This document shows, in pieces, positions 12,317 through 12,649 of a DNA stretch of 12,649 bases (positions within the stretch are counted from its first letter, which is position 1; each line of letters begins with the position of its first letter). Made by a program: the position numbers and the translations under genes. Source of the stretch: JAVBKA01 sp031546715 (lineage in GTDB: Bacteria; Bacillota; Clostridia; Oscillospirales; UBA929); NCBI GenBank assembly GCA_031546715.1, contig JAVBKA010000235.1, positions 1 to 12,649 of the forward strand. Direction: 5' to 3'. The notes below the pieces were generated by a model. The model did not search any database and was not told where the DNA came from. It saw only the letters and a list, made by a program, of their open reading frames with translations.

Positions 12317-12649
12317 TTACCTCATAAAGTCAACTAAAGTAGGCTGAATAATTTTTGAGCCTGCGCTTAATGCGGCTCTGTACACGGCTTCTGACATTGA
12401 AAAATGCATAATTGCTTCTGCTTGGTCAAGGTCTTCAACGTCACTTCTCATTTGTGTGTAGTTTATGCGGTCTTCGGAATAACGGTTCTGCATAAATTCA
12501 ATACGAGCCTGACGTCCGCCAACCTCTGAAAGTTGAGCGAGCATATTATTCTGCGCTTCTAAAAACTTGGGAATAAAAGATTGCTTTTTCTCCGCGGTCG
12601 CTTCTGGGTCCATAAGCGTATTTGCAAAGTCGTTAAGCATATAATACAG
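12317..12649 (-). CDS. flgL: Flagellar hook-filament junction protein FlgL, C-terminal part
   Basis: Only the last 110 codons or so are present; the frame stays open to the window edge, so the start is outside. The C-terminus reads NYTQMRSDVEDLDQAEAIMH, then FSMSEAVYRAALSAGSKIIQPTLVDF: the flagellin-like D0 signature with the IIQP(T/S)L(L/V)DF(M/L)(R/K) ending typical of FlgL. FlgL (HAP3) joins hook and filament. Its place ahead of yviE-like, fliW and csrA agrees with the Bacillota flagellar order. Confidence 0.93.
   Translation of the reverse strand: MYYMLNDFANTLMDPEATAEKKQSFIPKFLEAQNNMLAQLSEVGGRQARIEFMQNRYSEDRINYTQMRSDVEDLDQAEAIMHFSMSEAVYRAALSAGSKIIQPTLVDFMR

Overview
The window looks like chromosome of a motile Gram-positive anaerobe of the class Clostridia. 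The reasons are a FliW-CsrA flagellar regulatory pair of Bacillota type, strong AGGAGG ribosome-binding sites, sigma-A and sigma-D (SigD/FliA) promoters, low-to-moderate GC, and the gene order flgL - DUF6470 (yviE-like) - fliW - csrA, which in this phylum normally leads into the flagellin gene. I cannot name a genus. The flagellin style and GC-rich hairpin intergenic repeats would fit a gut-type clostridium, but that is only an impression.

Right side (10.87-12.65 kb, minus strand): the late flagellar block. It holds the 3' end of flgL, a DUF6470 protein, then fliW and csrA, which overlap and have their own sigma-A promoter (TTGACA-17-TATTAT).

Middle (6.95-10.83 kb): an accessory segment separating csrA from the flagellins. 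From right to left it has a KilA-N domain gene (+), a previously unmarked 59-codon gene for a secreted micropeptide (-), an XRE-type regulator with a long helical (TPR-like) C-terminal part of the RNPP/Rgg class (+), and a DASS/SLC13-family permease (-) divergent from the regulator. Micropeptide and regulator are convergent, 12 bp apart, and a good intrinsic terminator for the micropeptide transcript lies inside the 3' end of the regulator's coding sequence. I read this as a candidate peptide-pheromone signalling cassette; that is inference.

Left side (1-6.94 kb, minus strand): two paralogous 338-residue flagellin genes, each with a near-consensus SigD promoter (TAAA-15-xxCGATAA) and a structured leader. 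Both leaders carry a short hairpin presenting GGA, the hallmark of a CsrA site, plus a second hairpin that covaries between copies. A GC-rich stretch of about 480 bp, dense in hairpins and without a gene, lies between the two flagellins. Downstream is a 1031-residue secreted protein of unknown function, followed by the first 33 codons of a paralogue that runs off the window. These two share an exactly identical 99-bp signal-peptide region, a conserved promoter with a palindrome, and a covarying leader RNA that also presents GGA in a loop.

Taken together, much of the window appears wired to FliW-CsrA post-transcriptional control: the regulator pair, two flagellins and perhaps two secreted surface proteins, with a possible cell-cell signalling cassette inserted between the regulator and its targets. 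No tRNA, rRNA, CRISPR array or insertion sequence was seen.
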